From assembly GCA_903932145.1 (NCBI GenBank), contig CAIZFE010000111.1:1-64000 (forward strand): DNA of 64,000 nt, in the 5' to 3' direction. The translations under genes and the position numbers were made by a program. Each line of letters opens with the position of its first letter. Positions within the stretch are counted from its first letter, which is position 1. Origin of the DNA: an uncultured Rhodopila sp. Its GTDB lineage: Bacteria > Pseudomonadota > Alphaproteobacteria > Acetobacterales > Acetobacteraceae. Shown piece after piece: positions 42,915 through 52,176 of the stretch. The notes beneath the pieces are model-generated. The model was not told the origin of the DNA and did not search any database. It worked only from the letters and a program-made list of their open reading frames with translations.

Positions 42915-44597
42915 CTAAGCCTGCCCAATCCCCGGACGGTATTCGAAGCGTTCGCCGGCTGCCTTGCCGGCGTTGTACGCGGTGGGCAAAACCATCCGCC
43001 GAGCCGCCGCTCGCCGGCGCAATGTCAGGCCCAGGCGCTCCATCTCTTCGTCGATCATCGCATCCTTGACCGGCACAAGGTCCCGCCCGTTGCTGGCGAC
43101 GTTCCGGCTTTGGCGCAACGCCTGCAGCTTCTTGTTGATCCCCAACGCCAGGCCGATCTGGAACGAATTGGTGGCCATCCTTCGGTCACCGCTGTCCGCC
43201 GACCGATAAAAATCGCCGGCCTGGAACGTGGCGGTTTCGGTGATGAAGGCCAGAGCGATCAGGTCGTGCAGGTAAACCGCGGCCTGCACGTCGGCGGGCA
43301 AGCCGAAAAAAATATAGCGCAGCGTCGCGTCCCGGGACGATTCGGCCCAGACCCGGCAGTCGAACAGCGCGGCGATGCTGGTCATGCAATCATCGATCGG
43401 GCCGCGCCGCTTGCGGTTGGTATCGACCCCGATGCCCTCGCAGGTTTGCTTGCGCAGATCCAGCTCGCTGAGGTTCAGCCCGTAGCGGTCCAGCAGTTCG
43501 GCGACCTTCTCCGCCGCCGCCAGCGCCTCGGGTTCCGTGCAGCCCTGCTCGACCGTCTTGGTGCGCAGCGCCCGGATGCGCTGCACCAGCCGGTCGAGGT
43601 CAGCGGTGTCGCCCGCCGGCCGGCTGGCCGACAGCTTCACCCGCTCCCGCAGGGAGTCGAACAGGGCGCGGGCCTCCAGGGAAAACGTGCCGCGCGTGAT
43701 GCCCGCGTCCATCGCGGCGGCAACGGCGTCCAGATTCCCGCGCGCCGAACCATTGGCCGCGCGCAGGGCCATGGTCTCCACCACCACGGCGGCGATGCGC
43801 ATATAGGCGCTGGACAGTGCGGACTCGCCGCCATTGCGGGCGATCCCGACGCTGAGCAGCGCGTTCATCAGCACGTCCTGGTTGGCGAGACCACGGGCCG
43901 CGGCCAACTCCCCGGCGTCGGGTTCGCGACCGAGCTTCGCCCAGGCGGCGGCGAGGGCGTCCAGCCGGTTTTCGGCGGGGCGGAACGGGAGCTTCGGTTT
44001 CTGAACCGCGGCCTCTCCGGGTCCGAAAGACTCCAGACCGGTGCGGATGATGTGGCGGTAAACCGCCTCGGCGCAGCGGACGCCGTTGCCGAGGCCGACA
44101 GTGCCGGGGCGCACGAAACCCAGGGCAAGGTCAAGCATTTCGGCATTCAAAGGCACCAGAAGTCTCGGTGCGACGACGCGCGCGTCGTCAATCGGCGTGA
44201 ACAGACCCAGTGTCACGCTGGCGCCGATGCCGTTCGATGATGGGGTCGGCAGCAAAATGCGGGTCTCGCCGGATGCCCGATCCTCGAACCGGCCGCCGCT
44301 GATGCGTGCCAGCCGTATCCGGCTGCGACGTAGCAGCGTGACGGCGGCAACATCTTCTGGCGACCGTCCCTTCATGGCGCGCGCCAGCCGGTCGAAGGCG
44401 GTTGTGCCCATGATGGAGGGCTCGCTTAACGCCAGTTCCGCAGCCAGTGTCCGGGCGGCCCGCCATTCCGGGGCTTCAGCGGAGGCGGGCTTATCGCCCA
44501 GCCAGCGGCGAGCCATGGTGTCAACTTTGTCGTCGGCGATAAACGCCAGCGCCTCGGTGCTTAAGGCCGCCAGTCTTTCGGGCAAAGTAAGTGTCAT
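42915..44597 (-). CDS. DUF2786-containing protein
   Basis: A 560-residue soluble protein. A DUF2786 segment is visible at about residues 350-385 (TEPEALAAAEKVAELLDRYGLNLSELDLR). DUF2786 is usually found in much shorter proteins, many linked to phages. The N-terminal 340 residues are helical, Ala/Arg/Leu-rich and unknown to me; they contain GFVRPGTVGLGNGVRCAEAVYRHI. The C-terminal part after DUF2786 (CRVWAESSRD, FFGLPADVQAAVYLHDLIALAF) resembles the extension found in longer DUF2786 proteins. It overlaps no other gene and adjoins the 41.3-42.8 kb remnant island. Confidence 0.7.
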   Translation of the reverse strand: MTLTLPERLAALSTEALAFIADDKVDTMARRWLGDKPASAEAPEWRAARTLAAELALSEPSIMGTTAFDRLARAMKGRSPEDVAAVTLLRRSRIRLARISGGRFEDRASGETRILLPTPSSNGIGASVTLGLFTPIDDARVVAPRLLVPLNAEMLDLALGFVRPGTVGLGNGVRCAEAVYRHIIRTGLESFGPGEAAVQKPKLPFRPAENRLDALAAAWAKLGREPDAGELAAARGLANQDVLMNALLSVGIARNGGESALSSAYMRIAAVVVETMALRAANGSARGNLDAVAAAMDAGITRGTFSLEARALFDSLRERVKLSASRPAGDTADLDRLVQRIRALRTKTVEQGCTEPEALAAAEKVAELLDRYGLNLSELDLRKQTCEGIGVDTNRKRRGPIDDCMTSIAALFDCRVWAESSRDATLRYIFFGLPADVQAAVYLHDLIALAFITETATFQAGDFYRSADSGDRRMATNSFQIGLALGINKKLQALRQSRNVASNGRDLVPVKDAMIDEEMERLGLTLRRRAAARRMVLPTAYNAGKAAGERFEYRPGIGQA

Positions 44598-44791
44598 CGG
44601 GATGAGTGGACAATTTTGTCCCCGATTTGGTCAAGGCCCGGATGCGACGAATTGCCGAGGGCGCCCGGGCCATGTCTGCCGCGTTCGTACGGCGTCGCAC
44701 GGACACAGAAATCAGTCGGTCGCGCCTGCCGTGGATGTGCCCTCCCCGTGGATTGCGAGATCGCCTTGGGGAATCGTTAGTGTGCCGGCGT

Positions 44792-45247
44792 CTACTTCCC
44801 GGCCTCCGCCAGCGCGGCGAGTTGTTCGGCGACAACCGCCCAACCCTGCTCGAAGCCCATGGCCTTATGCTGGTCGTAGGCTTCCTTGCTCCAGTGGCGT
44901 GCGCTGCCGGTGTAGCGTGTCTTGCCGCCCTCATCGACGAACGTCATCGTCCCCACCATAAACGGACCCTTTGGGTGCCAGCCCGTGGTGAACGCATCGG
45001 TGAAGACGAATCGCTTGCCGGGCGACACCTCAAGGAACACGCCTTCATGCGGCATCTCCTCGCCGTTCGGGCCGCGCATCACGACAGCCGAACGCCCGCC
45101 GGCGCGCCAGTCCTGCTCAATGATCTCGACCGTCCAGGGCTTCGGGCACCACCACTCCGCCATGCGTTCGGTAGCGATCTTCCAGACCGTCGCGACGGGA
45201 GCGTCGATCAGGCGGGTGACGGAGAGTTCAAGATTTTCGGCGGTCAT
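44792..45247 (-). CDS. SRPBCC (AHSA1-like) domain protein
   Basis: A 151-residue START/Bet v1-like protein. It opens with LSVTRLIDAPVATVWKIATE, continues with MAEWWCPKPW, GRSAVVMRGPNGEE and EGVFLEVSPGKRFVFTDAF, and ends with HWSKEAYDQHKAMGFEQGWAVVAEQLAAL, the standard AHSA1-like family ending. It binds a hydrophobic ligand or folds as a small stress protein. It is the third gene of a VOC/GST/SRPBCC operon, 18 bases after the GST gene. Confidence 0.88.
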   Translation of the reverse strand: MTAENLELSVTRLIDAPVATVWKIATERMAEWWCPKPWTVEIIEQDWRAGGRSAVVMRGPNGEEMPHEGVFLEVSPGKRFVFTDAFTTGWHPKGPFMVGTMTFVDEGGKTRYTGSARHWSKEAYDQHKAMGFEQGWAVVAEQLAALAEAGK

Positions 45248-45265
45248 GATCGTTCTCCTGAGACA

Positions 45266-45925
45266 TCAGTCTCGGTCTGGGGCACCAAGCGGGAAAAATG
45301 GCCGATACGGACGGGCGTCGTCAATACAGCGGGCGAACGAGGGACGCGCCAGCAGACGGGCGCGATAGGCCTTCAGCGTGGTGCGATCCTCGCCGATCGG
45401 GTGCGCCCAGTCGGCGTAGAACAGCGCAGGTGCGGCGGCTGCATCGGCCAAGGTGAAAGCATCGCCGGCGGCCCATTGGCGTCCCGCCAGGGTCTGATCA
45501 AGCCAGCCATAGATCGTATCGAGCGCGGTTCGGGCCCGCGCGACGCCGTAAGGATCGCGCGCGTCTTCGGGTCGGAGGGCATCAGCTACGATAGCCTGCA
45601 TCGGCCCCATCACATGGCTGTCAAACACGCGATCGAGCATCCGCACCGGCACGGCTCCCCTCGCATCCGCCGGGATCAGCTTAACCGGTCCGGGGTGAAA
45701 CGCGGTGAGATGCTCGATGATCGGGCTGGTCTCGAACACCGTCGTTCCGCCATCGACGAGCAAGGGGAATTTGGCGATCGACCAGCGTCGCGCCAACTCC
45801 GCACCATTCTCGGGATGATCGGGACCGAGTATGCGAAAGTCGAACGGCGTTTCGTTTTCGTACAGCGCGATCAGCGCCTTCATCGTGTAGGACGAAAACG
45901 GATGGCCGAAAAGTTGCAGGCTCAC
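45266..45925 (-). CDS. Glutathione S-transferase family protein (GTG start)
   Basis: A 219-residue GST. The N-terminal thioredoxin-fold domain runs SLQLFGHPFSSYTMKALIALYE to VFETSPIIEHL (the ESxxI glutathione site appears as ETSPI), followed by an all-helical domain with FTLADAAAAPALFYADW. The GTG start overlaps the stop of the VOC gene (GTGA), so the two are translationally coupled. It probably detoxifies or isomerises an unknown substrate. Confidence 0.88.
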   Translation of the reverse strand: MSLQLFGHPFSSYTMKALIALYENETPFDFRILGPDHPENGAELARRWSIAKFPLLVDGGTTVFETSPIIEHLTAFHPGPVKLIPADARGAVPVRMLDRVFDSHVMGPMQAIVADALRPEDARDPYGVARARTALDTIYGWLDQTLAGRQWAAGDAFTLADAAAAPALFYADWAHPIGEDRTTLKAYRARLLARPSFARCIDDARPYRPFFPLGAPDRD

Positions 45926-46434
45926 GCGACGGTCCTCCCTGAGTGGGCAGCCTCGATCGCCGCGATATCGATCTTCCGCATTCCCATCATTGCCTCCATG
46001 GCGCGCTTCGCCGCCGCCCTGTCGGGATCAGCCATCGCGTTGAGCAGCACGCGCGGGACGATCTGCCAGGACAGGCCGAACTTGTCCTTGCACCAGCCGC
46101 ACTGCGATTCCTCGCCGCCGTTTGCGACGATCGCATGCCAATAGCGGTCTGTTTCTTCCTGGGTGTCGGTATAGACCTGGAAACTGATCGCCTCATTGAA
46201 GCTGAAATTCGGGCCGGCGTTTAAGCCGAGAAACGGCATGCCCAGCACGGTGAACTCGACGGTGAGGTCGTCGCCCTGCTTGCCGGCGGGATAGTCGGAC
46301 GGTGACTGGAGGCGGGCACCCACGTGGCTTTCGGGAAACGTTGCGGCATAGAATTCGGCCGCCTCACGCGCCTTGCCCTGATCGGACCACAGACAGGTTG
46401 CGATCTTATTCCGGGTAATGTTGGAATGCGCCAT
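45922..46434 (-). CDS. VOC-family (PhnB-like, 3-demethylubiquinone-methyltransferase-type) protein
   Basis: A 170-residue glyoxalase-fold protein. ITRNKIATCLWSDQGKAREAAEFYAATFPES is the typical opening, FTVLGMPFLGLNAGPNFSFNEAISFQVYTDTQEETDRYW the core and GWCKDKFGLSWQIVPRVL the end. These are the PF06983 features; function is unknown despite the methyltransferase name sometimes given. It is the first gene of the operon. Confidence 0.88.
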   Translation of the reverse strand: MAHSNITRNKIATCLWSDQGKAREAAEFYAATFPESHVGARLQSPSDYPAGKQGDDLTVEFTVLGMPFLGLNAGPNFSFNEAISFQVYTDTQEETDRYWHAIVANGGEESQCGWCKDKFGLSWQIVPRVLLNAMADPDRAAAKRAMEAMMGMRKIDIAAIEAAHSGRTVA

Positions 46435-46618
46435 GCCGGACCTCCCTATGCGTCGCCAGTGTTAATGATCGACGGCTCTCTTTTTCGTTCAGGTAGCCAA
46501 AAGTCAAGCGGGAGGCTTTGCGTCGAAGGTCGCTATGCGATCGACCCGCATCACTCTCCCGATTGCTGTCTCGGGGAAACGCATCCAACCCATGGCCGGT
46601 TCTATCGCGACGGGAACT

Positions 46619-48025
46619 TTATGTCCGGCGCGCGCGCTGCCCTGAAGATGCCTTGCGAAACCACACCCCCGACCTGACCGCGATCACCAGGGTGGTCCCG
46701 TAAAGCACAAGTGCCGCCGCGAGGAACCCGAACAGCCATTGCAGAGATCCGGAAAAATGCAGCGCCAGGGCGCCGCCTCCGACCGCCAGGACCAACCGGC
46801 ACAGCCCGGCCAGCAGCGGCCACATCAGGCGGCCGGCGCCCTGGGAGGCGAAGTACAGCGACAGGCCAAGGCCGAAGAAGCCATAGGCCGGCCCAACCGT
46901 ACGCAGATAGGCGGCGCCGATCGTCAGCATCTCGGGGTCATGGCCGAATAAACCGAGCCAGGCGTACGGCCAGATTGCGGCGGCGATGCCGATGCTTTCG
47001 GTCAGCAGGAACGCCATGGCGCCCCCGGTCAGGGCGATGCGCAGCGCTCGGTCTGGTTGGCCGGCGCCGATGTTAGTGCCGACCAGTGCGACCATCGGGC
47101 CGCCAATTCCGAACGCGACCGGGATCAGCAGGTATTCCAGGCGTCCGCCGGTGCCGTAGCCGGCGACGCCGGCAGGTCCAGCCGCCGCGCCGACCAGCGC
47201 TGTGGTCAGCAAGATCGTCAGGCTGGTTTGCAGCGTGCTGACCGATCCGACCGCGCCCACCCTCAGGATGTCCGCCGTCAGGGGCCATTTCAGGCCGGCC
47301 CAGCGCATCCGCACAACGCTGCGTCCGGACAGGATGTACCAACCGAGCACGGCGGCTGTCAGGGCGGTGGTGAGCAGGACGGCGAGGCCTCCGCCCTGGA
47401 TTCCCATAGCGGGGATCGGACCGAAGCCGAAGATCAGCGCAGGCGACAGCGGGATCAGCAGCACGACGCCGATGCAGATCGCCATCGCCGGGACGAACAT
47501 GTTGCCGGTGCCTCGGATGACGCTGGCGAACGCGTTCATCAGCCACACCAGGACGGTGCCGCCGAACACCACATTGGAATACAGCATCGCCGCATCCAGC
47601 GACCCCGCTCGGCCGCCCATCGCGGCGTAAAGCGGGCGTCCGAACAGCAGCAACGCGGCGGAAAAGAACAGTCCGAGCAGGCCGTTGATGAGGATTGCGT
47701 GGATCACCAGCGCGTCGGCATCGTGCCTCCGGCCGCCACCGAGCGCCCTGGCGATGGCGGAGGAGATCCCGCCGCCCATGGCGCCGCCGGCGATCATCGT
47801 CATCATCATGAAGCCGGGGAAGACCAGCGCCATGCCGGTCAGGGCGTCACTGCCGAGGTGGGAGACCCACCAGGTCTCGATCAGTCCGGTTGAGGCTTGG
47901 GCGGACATCACCAGGATGTTCGGCCAGGCCATACCGAGCAGGGTTGGGACGATGGCACCGTGCAGGAGTTTGCGGGTCCGGGGGTTCATCGCCGGGGTTA
48001 GCAGGTCGGCGGTCGTGGCACTCAT
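46619..48025 (-). CDS. MATE-family efflux transporter
   Basis: A 468-residue, twelve-helix antiporter. Two six-helix halves are recognisable: the first starts PTLLGMAWPNILVMSAQASTGLIETWWVSHLG, with MGGGISSAIARALGGGRRHDAD, and the second starts ADILRVGAVGSVSTLQTSLTILLTTALVG with NIGAGQPDRALRIA. It exports drugs or metabolites using a cation gradient. Its start overlaps the stop of an HxlR regulator gene (ATGA), which likely controls it. Confidence 0.9.
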   Translation of the reverse strand: MSATTADLLTPAMNPRTRKLLHGAIVPTLLGMAWPNILVMSAQASTGLIETWWVSHLGSDALTGMALVFPGFMMMTMIAGGAMGGGISSAIARALGGGRRHDADALVIHAILINGLLGLFFSAALLLFGRPLYAAMGGRAGSLDAAMLYSNVVFGGTVLVWLMNAFASVIRGTGNMFVPAMAICIGVVLLIPLSPALIFGFGPIPAMGIQGGGLAVLLTTALTAAVLGWYILSGRSVVRMRWAGLKWPLTADILRVGAVGSVSTLQTSLTILLTTALVGAAAGPAGVAGYGTGGRLEYLLIPVAFGIGGPMVALVGTNIGAGQPDRALRIALTGGAMAFLLTESIGIAAAIWPYAWLGLFGHDPEMLTIGAAYLRTVGPAYGFFGLGLSLYFASQGAGRLMWPLLAGLCRLVLAVGGGALALHFSGSLQWLFGFLAAALVLYGTTLVIAVRSGVWFRKASSGQRARRT

Positions 48026-48543
48026 AGGGGTGTTACCTGGTTGGTTGGGAGGAGGCCTTGGCGGCCGGGGATGGCGAGGCGGCGGAGTGTGTTGGCGTCG
48101 GCGGCGGGGCCGGGGATCATGGTGAACTCGGGCGCAGTCAGCGGGCGAAGCGTGGCGCGGTCGACCATGATGGGATCGGCGATCTGGCCGGTCTGGGTGT
48201 CGGCGATCTGCATGGTGGCGCCGTCTGGCATGAAGTGGCGGTTGCCCCAGGCGAACAGGGCGACGAGGACGGAGCGGAAATCCTCGCCTTTCGGGGTCAG
48301 ACGGTATTCGCTGCGAGGCGGGTGCGCGTTGTATTGGTGGCGTTCGAGCATGCCGGACTCGACGAGGCCGTTCAGGCGGCTGGTGAGAATGTTCGGGGCT
48401 ATGCCGAGGCTTTTCTGGAACTCATCGAAGCGGGTCATGCCGGCGAAGGCGTCGCGGAGGATCAGGATGCTCCACCACTCCCCGACGCGGTCGAGGGCGC
48501 GGGCGATCGGGCAGGTCATGACGCTGAAATCTTTGCGCTGCAT
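48022..48543 (-). CDS. HxlR-type transcriptional regulator
   Basis: A 173-residue winged-helix regulator. The HxlR core is complete: CPIARALDRVGEWWSILILRDAFAGMTRFDEFQKSLGIAPNIL as the start, LTSRLNGLVESGMLERHQY as recognition region, and YRLTPKGEDF as wing. The Cys in the opening motif is a common redox or electrophile sensor. It is translationally coupled to the MATE gene. A 55-residue extension follows the domain. Confidence 0.9.
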   Translation of the reverse strand: MQRKDFSVMTCPIARALDRVGEWWSILILRDAFAGMTRFDEFQKSLGIAPNILTSRLNGLVESGMLERHQYNAHPPRSEYRLTPKGEDFRSVLVALFAWGNRHFMPDGATMQIADTQTGQIADPIMVDRATLRPLTAPEFTMIPGPAADANTLRRLAIPGRQGLLPTNQVTPL

Positions 48544-48633
48544 CGGGGAGTCCAGTAGGTTGCAAAATGATAGTGATGGTTTATGGCTATCATGTCAATA
48601 GTTGTGGCTGCGGGAGTTCAAGGCACTCCCCAT

Positions 48634-48723
48634 CGTCATGGCGGTCAGAGGCCCGCCATCCACGCCTTTGCTGGTTCGGGCCGCCGCAAGGCGTGGATGG
48701 CAGACCTTCGCCTGCCATGACGG
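48634..48723. repeat. Inverted pair of REP-like palindromes
   Basis: Copy A (48634-48671) reads CGTCATGGCGGTCAGAGG, then CCCGCCATCCACGCC. Copy B (48686-48723) is its inverted relative, starting GCAAGGCGTGGATGGCAG and ending GCCATGACGG. The layout is the same as at 757-840. It fills the 272-base region between the HxlR and Rieske genes; no gene is visible there. Confidence 0.75.
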
Positions 48724-48815
48724 TGTGGGTAGGGGCCGGCGACCGGGCACGACGTTGACGGCGGGGCGGGGTCTGGGGGACAAATGCGGGCCGCAAGCAC
48801 CCGGAGGATTGGCTC

Positions 48816-50102
48816 ATGCTTCATCGCGAACAGAATGAACTCGCCACACGGACGGGTCCGGAGACCCAGATGGGCAACCTGTTCCGCTGCTACTGGCTGC
48901 CGGCACTGCTGGCGGAGGAATTGCCGGAGGACGGCTGCCCGCCGGTTCGTATCAAACTGCTGTCCGAACGGCTGCTCGCGGTGCGCGGCACCGACGGACA
49001 GTTGGGACTGATCGACGAGTTCTGCGCCCATCGCGGCGTGTCGCTGTGGTTCGGCCGGAACGAGGACGGCGGCCTGCGCTGCCCTTATCACGGCTGGAAA
49101 TATGCGGTGGACGGGACGTGCCTGGAGATCCCCTCGGAACCCGCCGGCAGCACTATGTGCGACCGGATCAAGCTGAAATCGTATCCACTGATTGAGCGGG
49201 GCGGGGTGTTTTGGACGTATATGGGGCCGCCGGAACAGCAACCTCCGTTGCCTGAGTGGGAATTCGCGACGGTTCCACTGAATCAGAGTTTCACCACCAA
49301 GCGGCTGCAGGAATGCAACTGGTTGCAGGCGCTGGAGGGCGGGATCGACAGCTCTCACGTTTCTTGGCTGCATCGGGGGAGTTTGAATTCGGACCCGCTG
49401 TTTAAGGGCTCCAAAGGCAACCAATACAATCTGGATGACGCCCGGCCTGTCTTCGAGGTCGTGGAAAACGACGGCGGACTGCTGATCGGCGTGCGGCGGA
49501 ACGCCGAAGAGGGTCGTTACTATTGGCGTATCACGCCGTGGGTGATGCCGTGCTTCACCATGGTGCCGCCGCGGGGCGATCATCCGATTCATGGGCATTT
49601 CTGGGTGCCGATCGACGACGAGAATTGCTGGGCCTGGAGCTTCGATTATCACCCGGTGCGGGCACTGCGAGAGACGGAGGTGCAGGCGATGCGCGAGGGC
49701 TACAGCGTGCATGTGACCTACGTTCCCGGCACGTATCGTCCGACCGCAAACAAGGACAACGACTATCTGATTGACCGGGCGGCTCAGCGCGCCGGGACGA
49801 CGTATAGCGGTGTGTCGGGGATCGCGATGCAGGATGCCTCGTTACAGGAGAGTATGGGTCCGATCGTGGACCGGTCGCGGGAGAATCTGGTTTCGACGGA
49901 CACCGGGATCGTCATGGCGCGCGGGCGTTTGCTGCGGGCGGCGCGGGCGCTGGCGGACCGGGGGATTTTGCCGCCGGGGGTCGATCCCGAACATCATCGT
50001 GTGCGGTCGGCGGCGCTGGTACTGGCTCCGGATCAGGCCTACAAGGATGCGGCGGCGGAGGCGCTGAAGGCGCGGCCGGGCGTGCCGCAGGCCACGGTTT
50101 GA
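48816..50102 (+). CDS. Rieske-type aromatic ring-hydroxylating oxygenase, large subunit
   Basis: A 428-residue oxygenase of the phthalate-4,5-dioxygenase/carbazole-like group. The Rieske [2Fe-2S] ligands are C70, H72, C89 and H92 in EFCAHRGVSL and LRCPYHGW. The mononuclear-iron facial triad begins with GIDSSHVSWLH (Asp and two His). No ferredoxin or reductase gene is adjacent, so electrons must come from partners encoded elsewhere. It may be an O-demethylase or a ring dioxygenase. The ATG at 48816 begins a typical first helix (QNELATRTGPETQMGNLFRCYWLPALL). Confidence 0.88.
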   Translation: MLHREQNELATRTGPETQMGNLFRCYWLPALLAEELPEDGCPPVRIKLLSERLLAVRGTDGQLGLIDEFCAHRGVSLWFGRNEDGGLRCPYHGWKYAVDGTCLEIPSEPAGSTMCDRIKLKSYPLIERGGVFWTYMGPPEQQPPLPEWEFATVPLNQSFTTKRLQECNWLQALEGGIDSSHVSWLHRGSLNSDPLFKGSKGNQYNLDDARPVFEVVENDGGLLIGVRRNAEEGRYYWRITPWVMPCFTMVPPRGDHPIHGHFWVPIDDENCWAWSFDYHPVRALRETEVQAMREGYSVHVTYVPGTYRPTANKDNDYLIDRAAQRAGTTYSGVSGIAMQDASLQESMGPIVDRSRENLVSTDTGIVMARGRLLRAARALADRGILPPGVDPEHHRVRSAALVLAPDQAYKDAAAEALKARPGVPQATV

Positions 50103-50453
50103 AGGGATGTCGATGCTCAACAGTCATCTCGTCAGATTGATACCATTGCCCTATCGTCATGGGCCTGCGCATGCCGATAGGGACGGTCTGATGGGCACAT
50201 CGTGCGACGACCTTTATGGTGCTGGAGCTGCCCGCGACGCCATGAGCCGGAAGCAAGCAGATCGTCTGTTTTAGTTGGACCGCGCATACAGCCCGACGCG
50301 TCGGACCCGACCTCCCCGACCGATCATCCTGTGCTCCGGTGCGGCGGTGGCCGAGCGCCTGATCTGGAAATGGTTTCCCGAACCACTCGTTCGTGATTTG
50401 CAGCGCCGTTGGGGCGCCGCCGATGATCCCAACTCTATTTACGGGGTGTCGTC
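50103..50453. other. Intergenic region with one hairpin
   Basis: 351 bases. CCCTATCG at 50149-50156 pairs with CGATAGGG at 50175-50182, with CGTCATG inside the loop region, so it may be another REP relative or an mRNA-end hairpin for the Rieske gene. A plus-strand frame from 50275 overlaps the next gene and I cannot support it. Confidence 0.4.
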
Positions 50454-51518
50454 ATGTCGGACCAAATCGCCGGTTCCATACCCGAGCCGAGTGCCTGGGC
50501 AGCAACGCCGCCGCCGGTTCGCCACACCTATGCGCTGAGTGTCCGTAACCACGGACTGGGAACCGCCATCGGCCTGCTGATCAAAAGCCTGCCCTATGCC
50601 GTCGCCCGGTTTGGCATCCTGCTGGCCTACGCGGTCGCCTGCATCATCTGGATCGTCGTGGCCTTCGGCGGCGCCGCGTGGCTGGGCACCCATATCGCCG
50701 GTGCATTCGGCATCCTCTGGTTCATCCTGTGCGTCGTCGGGATCGGCTGGTTCTGGGGCACCGTCCTGCGGTATGTGTTGCATTTGCTGGCGTGCGGGCA
50801 TGTCGCGGTGCTGACCGAACTTATCACCCGCGGACAGGTCGGCAACGGCACCGTTTCCATGCTGAGCTACGGCAAGCGCATCGTGCTGCAACGGTTCGGT
50901 GAGGTGAACATCCTGTTCGGCTTCAACATGCTGGTGCGTGGTATCATCAACACCTTCCACCGCACACTCGACTGGATCGGCGAAATGATTCCGATTCCCG
51001 GATTGGAAGGCCTGTCCAGCCTGATGACCATGATCATGCGCGCCGCGACGCGCTATCTCGACAAAGTCATCTTGTCTTACAACTTGGCACGTAACGATGG
51101 CGATCCGTGGACCGGCGCGCGCGAGGGGCTGGTGTACTACGCTCAGAACGCCAAACCGATCCTGATGACATCGGTCTGGATCGTGATCCTGGAGCGGCTG
51201 TTGACGTTCGCACTCTGGCTTCTGTTGCTGGCTCCGGCGGGAGTCATCACGGTGATGCTGCCGGCGGGCGTGCGGGAAAGCGGTGGGTTGGTGACGATCC
51301 TGATCGCCATCCTGCTGGCGGGGACGATACGGGCGGCGTTTATCAAGCCGCTGTTCCTGATCATGATGATGGTGCGGTTCCACGCGCTGGCGGAAAACCA
51401 GCCGATCAATCAGGAGTGGGACGCTCGGTTGTCTTCTGCCTCGGACAAGTTCCGCAGCCTGGGCGCGGGGTTCTCCATGCCGTCGGGGACGACAGGTTTC
51501 TGGGCGAAGCGGGCTTAA
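50454..51518 (+). CDS. Multi-pass membrane protein of unknown function
   Basis: A 354-residue integral membrane protein. Hydrophobic segments lie at about 45-75, 80-110, 240-270 and 275-310. The middle has two conserved-looking polar stretches: CGHVAVLTELITRGQVGNGTVSMLSYGKRIV, and LDKVILSYNLARNDGDPWTGAREGLVYYAQN, which look like cytoplasmic or re-entrant elements. I do not recognise the family. The N-terminal 25 residues are Pro/Ala-rich. It stands between two unrelated genes in the same direction. Confidence 0.75.
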   Translation: MSDQIAGSIPEPSAWAATPPPVRHTYALSVRNHGLGTAIGLLIKSLPYAVARFGILLAYAVACIIWIVVAFGGAAWLGTHIAGAFGILWFILCVVGIGWFWGTVLRYVLHLLACGHVAVLTELITRGQVGNGTVSMLSYGKRIVLQRFGEVNILFGFNMLVRGIINTFHRTLDWIGEMIPIPGLEGLSSLMTMIMRAATRYLDKVILSYNLARNDGDPWTGAREGLVYYAQNAKPILMTSVWIVILERLLTFALWLLLLAPAGVITVMLPAGVRESGGLVTILIAILLAGTIRAAFIKPLFLIMMMVRFHALAENQPINQEWDARLSSASDKFRSLGAGFSMPSGTTGFWAKRA

Positions 51519-51594
51519 GGTGACGCCCGTTTGTCCCGGGCCTCACGCCGATTATGGTTGACGAAACGCGCGTAAACCCAGGACACTGGCCGGT

Positions 51595-52137
51595 ATGAGC
51601 GACGATCCGATCATGTCCGTGCTGGTTCGGCTGGAAGCTGGACAGACGGCTCTCCACACTGGGCTGGCTGGCCTGGAAGCCGAACAGGCGTCCCTGCGCA
51701 CTGAACTGGCAGCCGGTCAGGCGACCCTGCACGCTGGGCTGGTTCGGCTGGAAGCCGAACACGCATCCCTGCGCACTGAGCTGGTAGCCGGTCAGGCCTC
51801 CCTACATGCTGAGCTGGTTGGGCTGGAAGCCGACCAGGCGTCGCTGCGCACCCAATTGGTTCGGCTCGAAGCCGGTCAGGCATCACTGCGCACCGATTTT
51901 TTCGTGGAGTTGGGCAAGACGCGTGCTGAGATCATGCAGAAGGTTGAAGGACTGCAAGACTCCCTGAATGCAATCCGCAGCGATCACGTCGTGGCCATGG
52001 GCAGTGTAGATGCGGTTCGGCTGGCCAACGAGAATACCCGGGCCGATATGACGCTTCTGCGGGAGCAGGTATCTGTTATGTGGAAGCAGATCAAAAGGCT
52101 TGAGAGCCGCGTCCGCGACATAACCGGCGATCCCTGA
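51595..52137 (+). CDS. Coiled-coil protein built from 14- and 11-residue repeats
   Basis: A 180-residue protein. Residues 10-101 consist of tandem units LVxLEAxQASLRTE (14 residues) alternating with LVAGQASLHAE (11 residues), seven units in all in the order 14-14-11-14-11-14-14. The short unit equals the long one with RLE removed. The remaining 80 residues are non-repetitive and still coiled-coil (LGKTRAEIMQKVEGLQDSLN, TLLREQVSVMWKQIKRLESRV). There is no signal or membrane segment. A trimeric or dimeric coiled-coil stalk or scaffold is likely; the partner is unknown. Confidence 0.75.
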   Translation: MSDDPIMSVLVRLEAGQTALHTGLAGLEAEQASLRTELAAGQATLHAGLVRLEAEHASLRTELVAGQASLHAELVGLEADQASLRTQLVRLEAGQASLRTDFFVELGKTRAEIMQKVEGLQDSLNAIRSDHVVAMGSVDAVRLANENTRADMTLLREQVSVMWKQIKRLESRVRDITGDP

Positions 52138-52176
52138 CCGCTCTCGATTCATGACCGTTGCCCGAACGAACATCGA

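Noticed and set aside
42831-44240. 469-codon plus-strand frame over the DUF2786 gene
   Set aside because: Antisense shadow with His/Gln/Arg/Gly-rich composition.
44606-46144. 512-codon plus-strand frame over the SRPBCC and GST genes
   Set aside because: It runs antisense to three genes with clear family motifs.
51622-51897. CRISPR-like repetition
   Set aside because: The repeats are contiguous, in frame and encode a coiled coil; there are no spacers.
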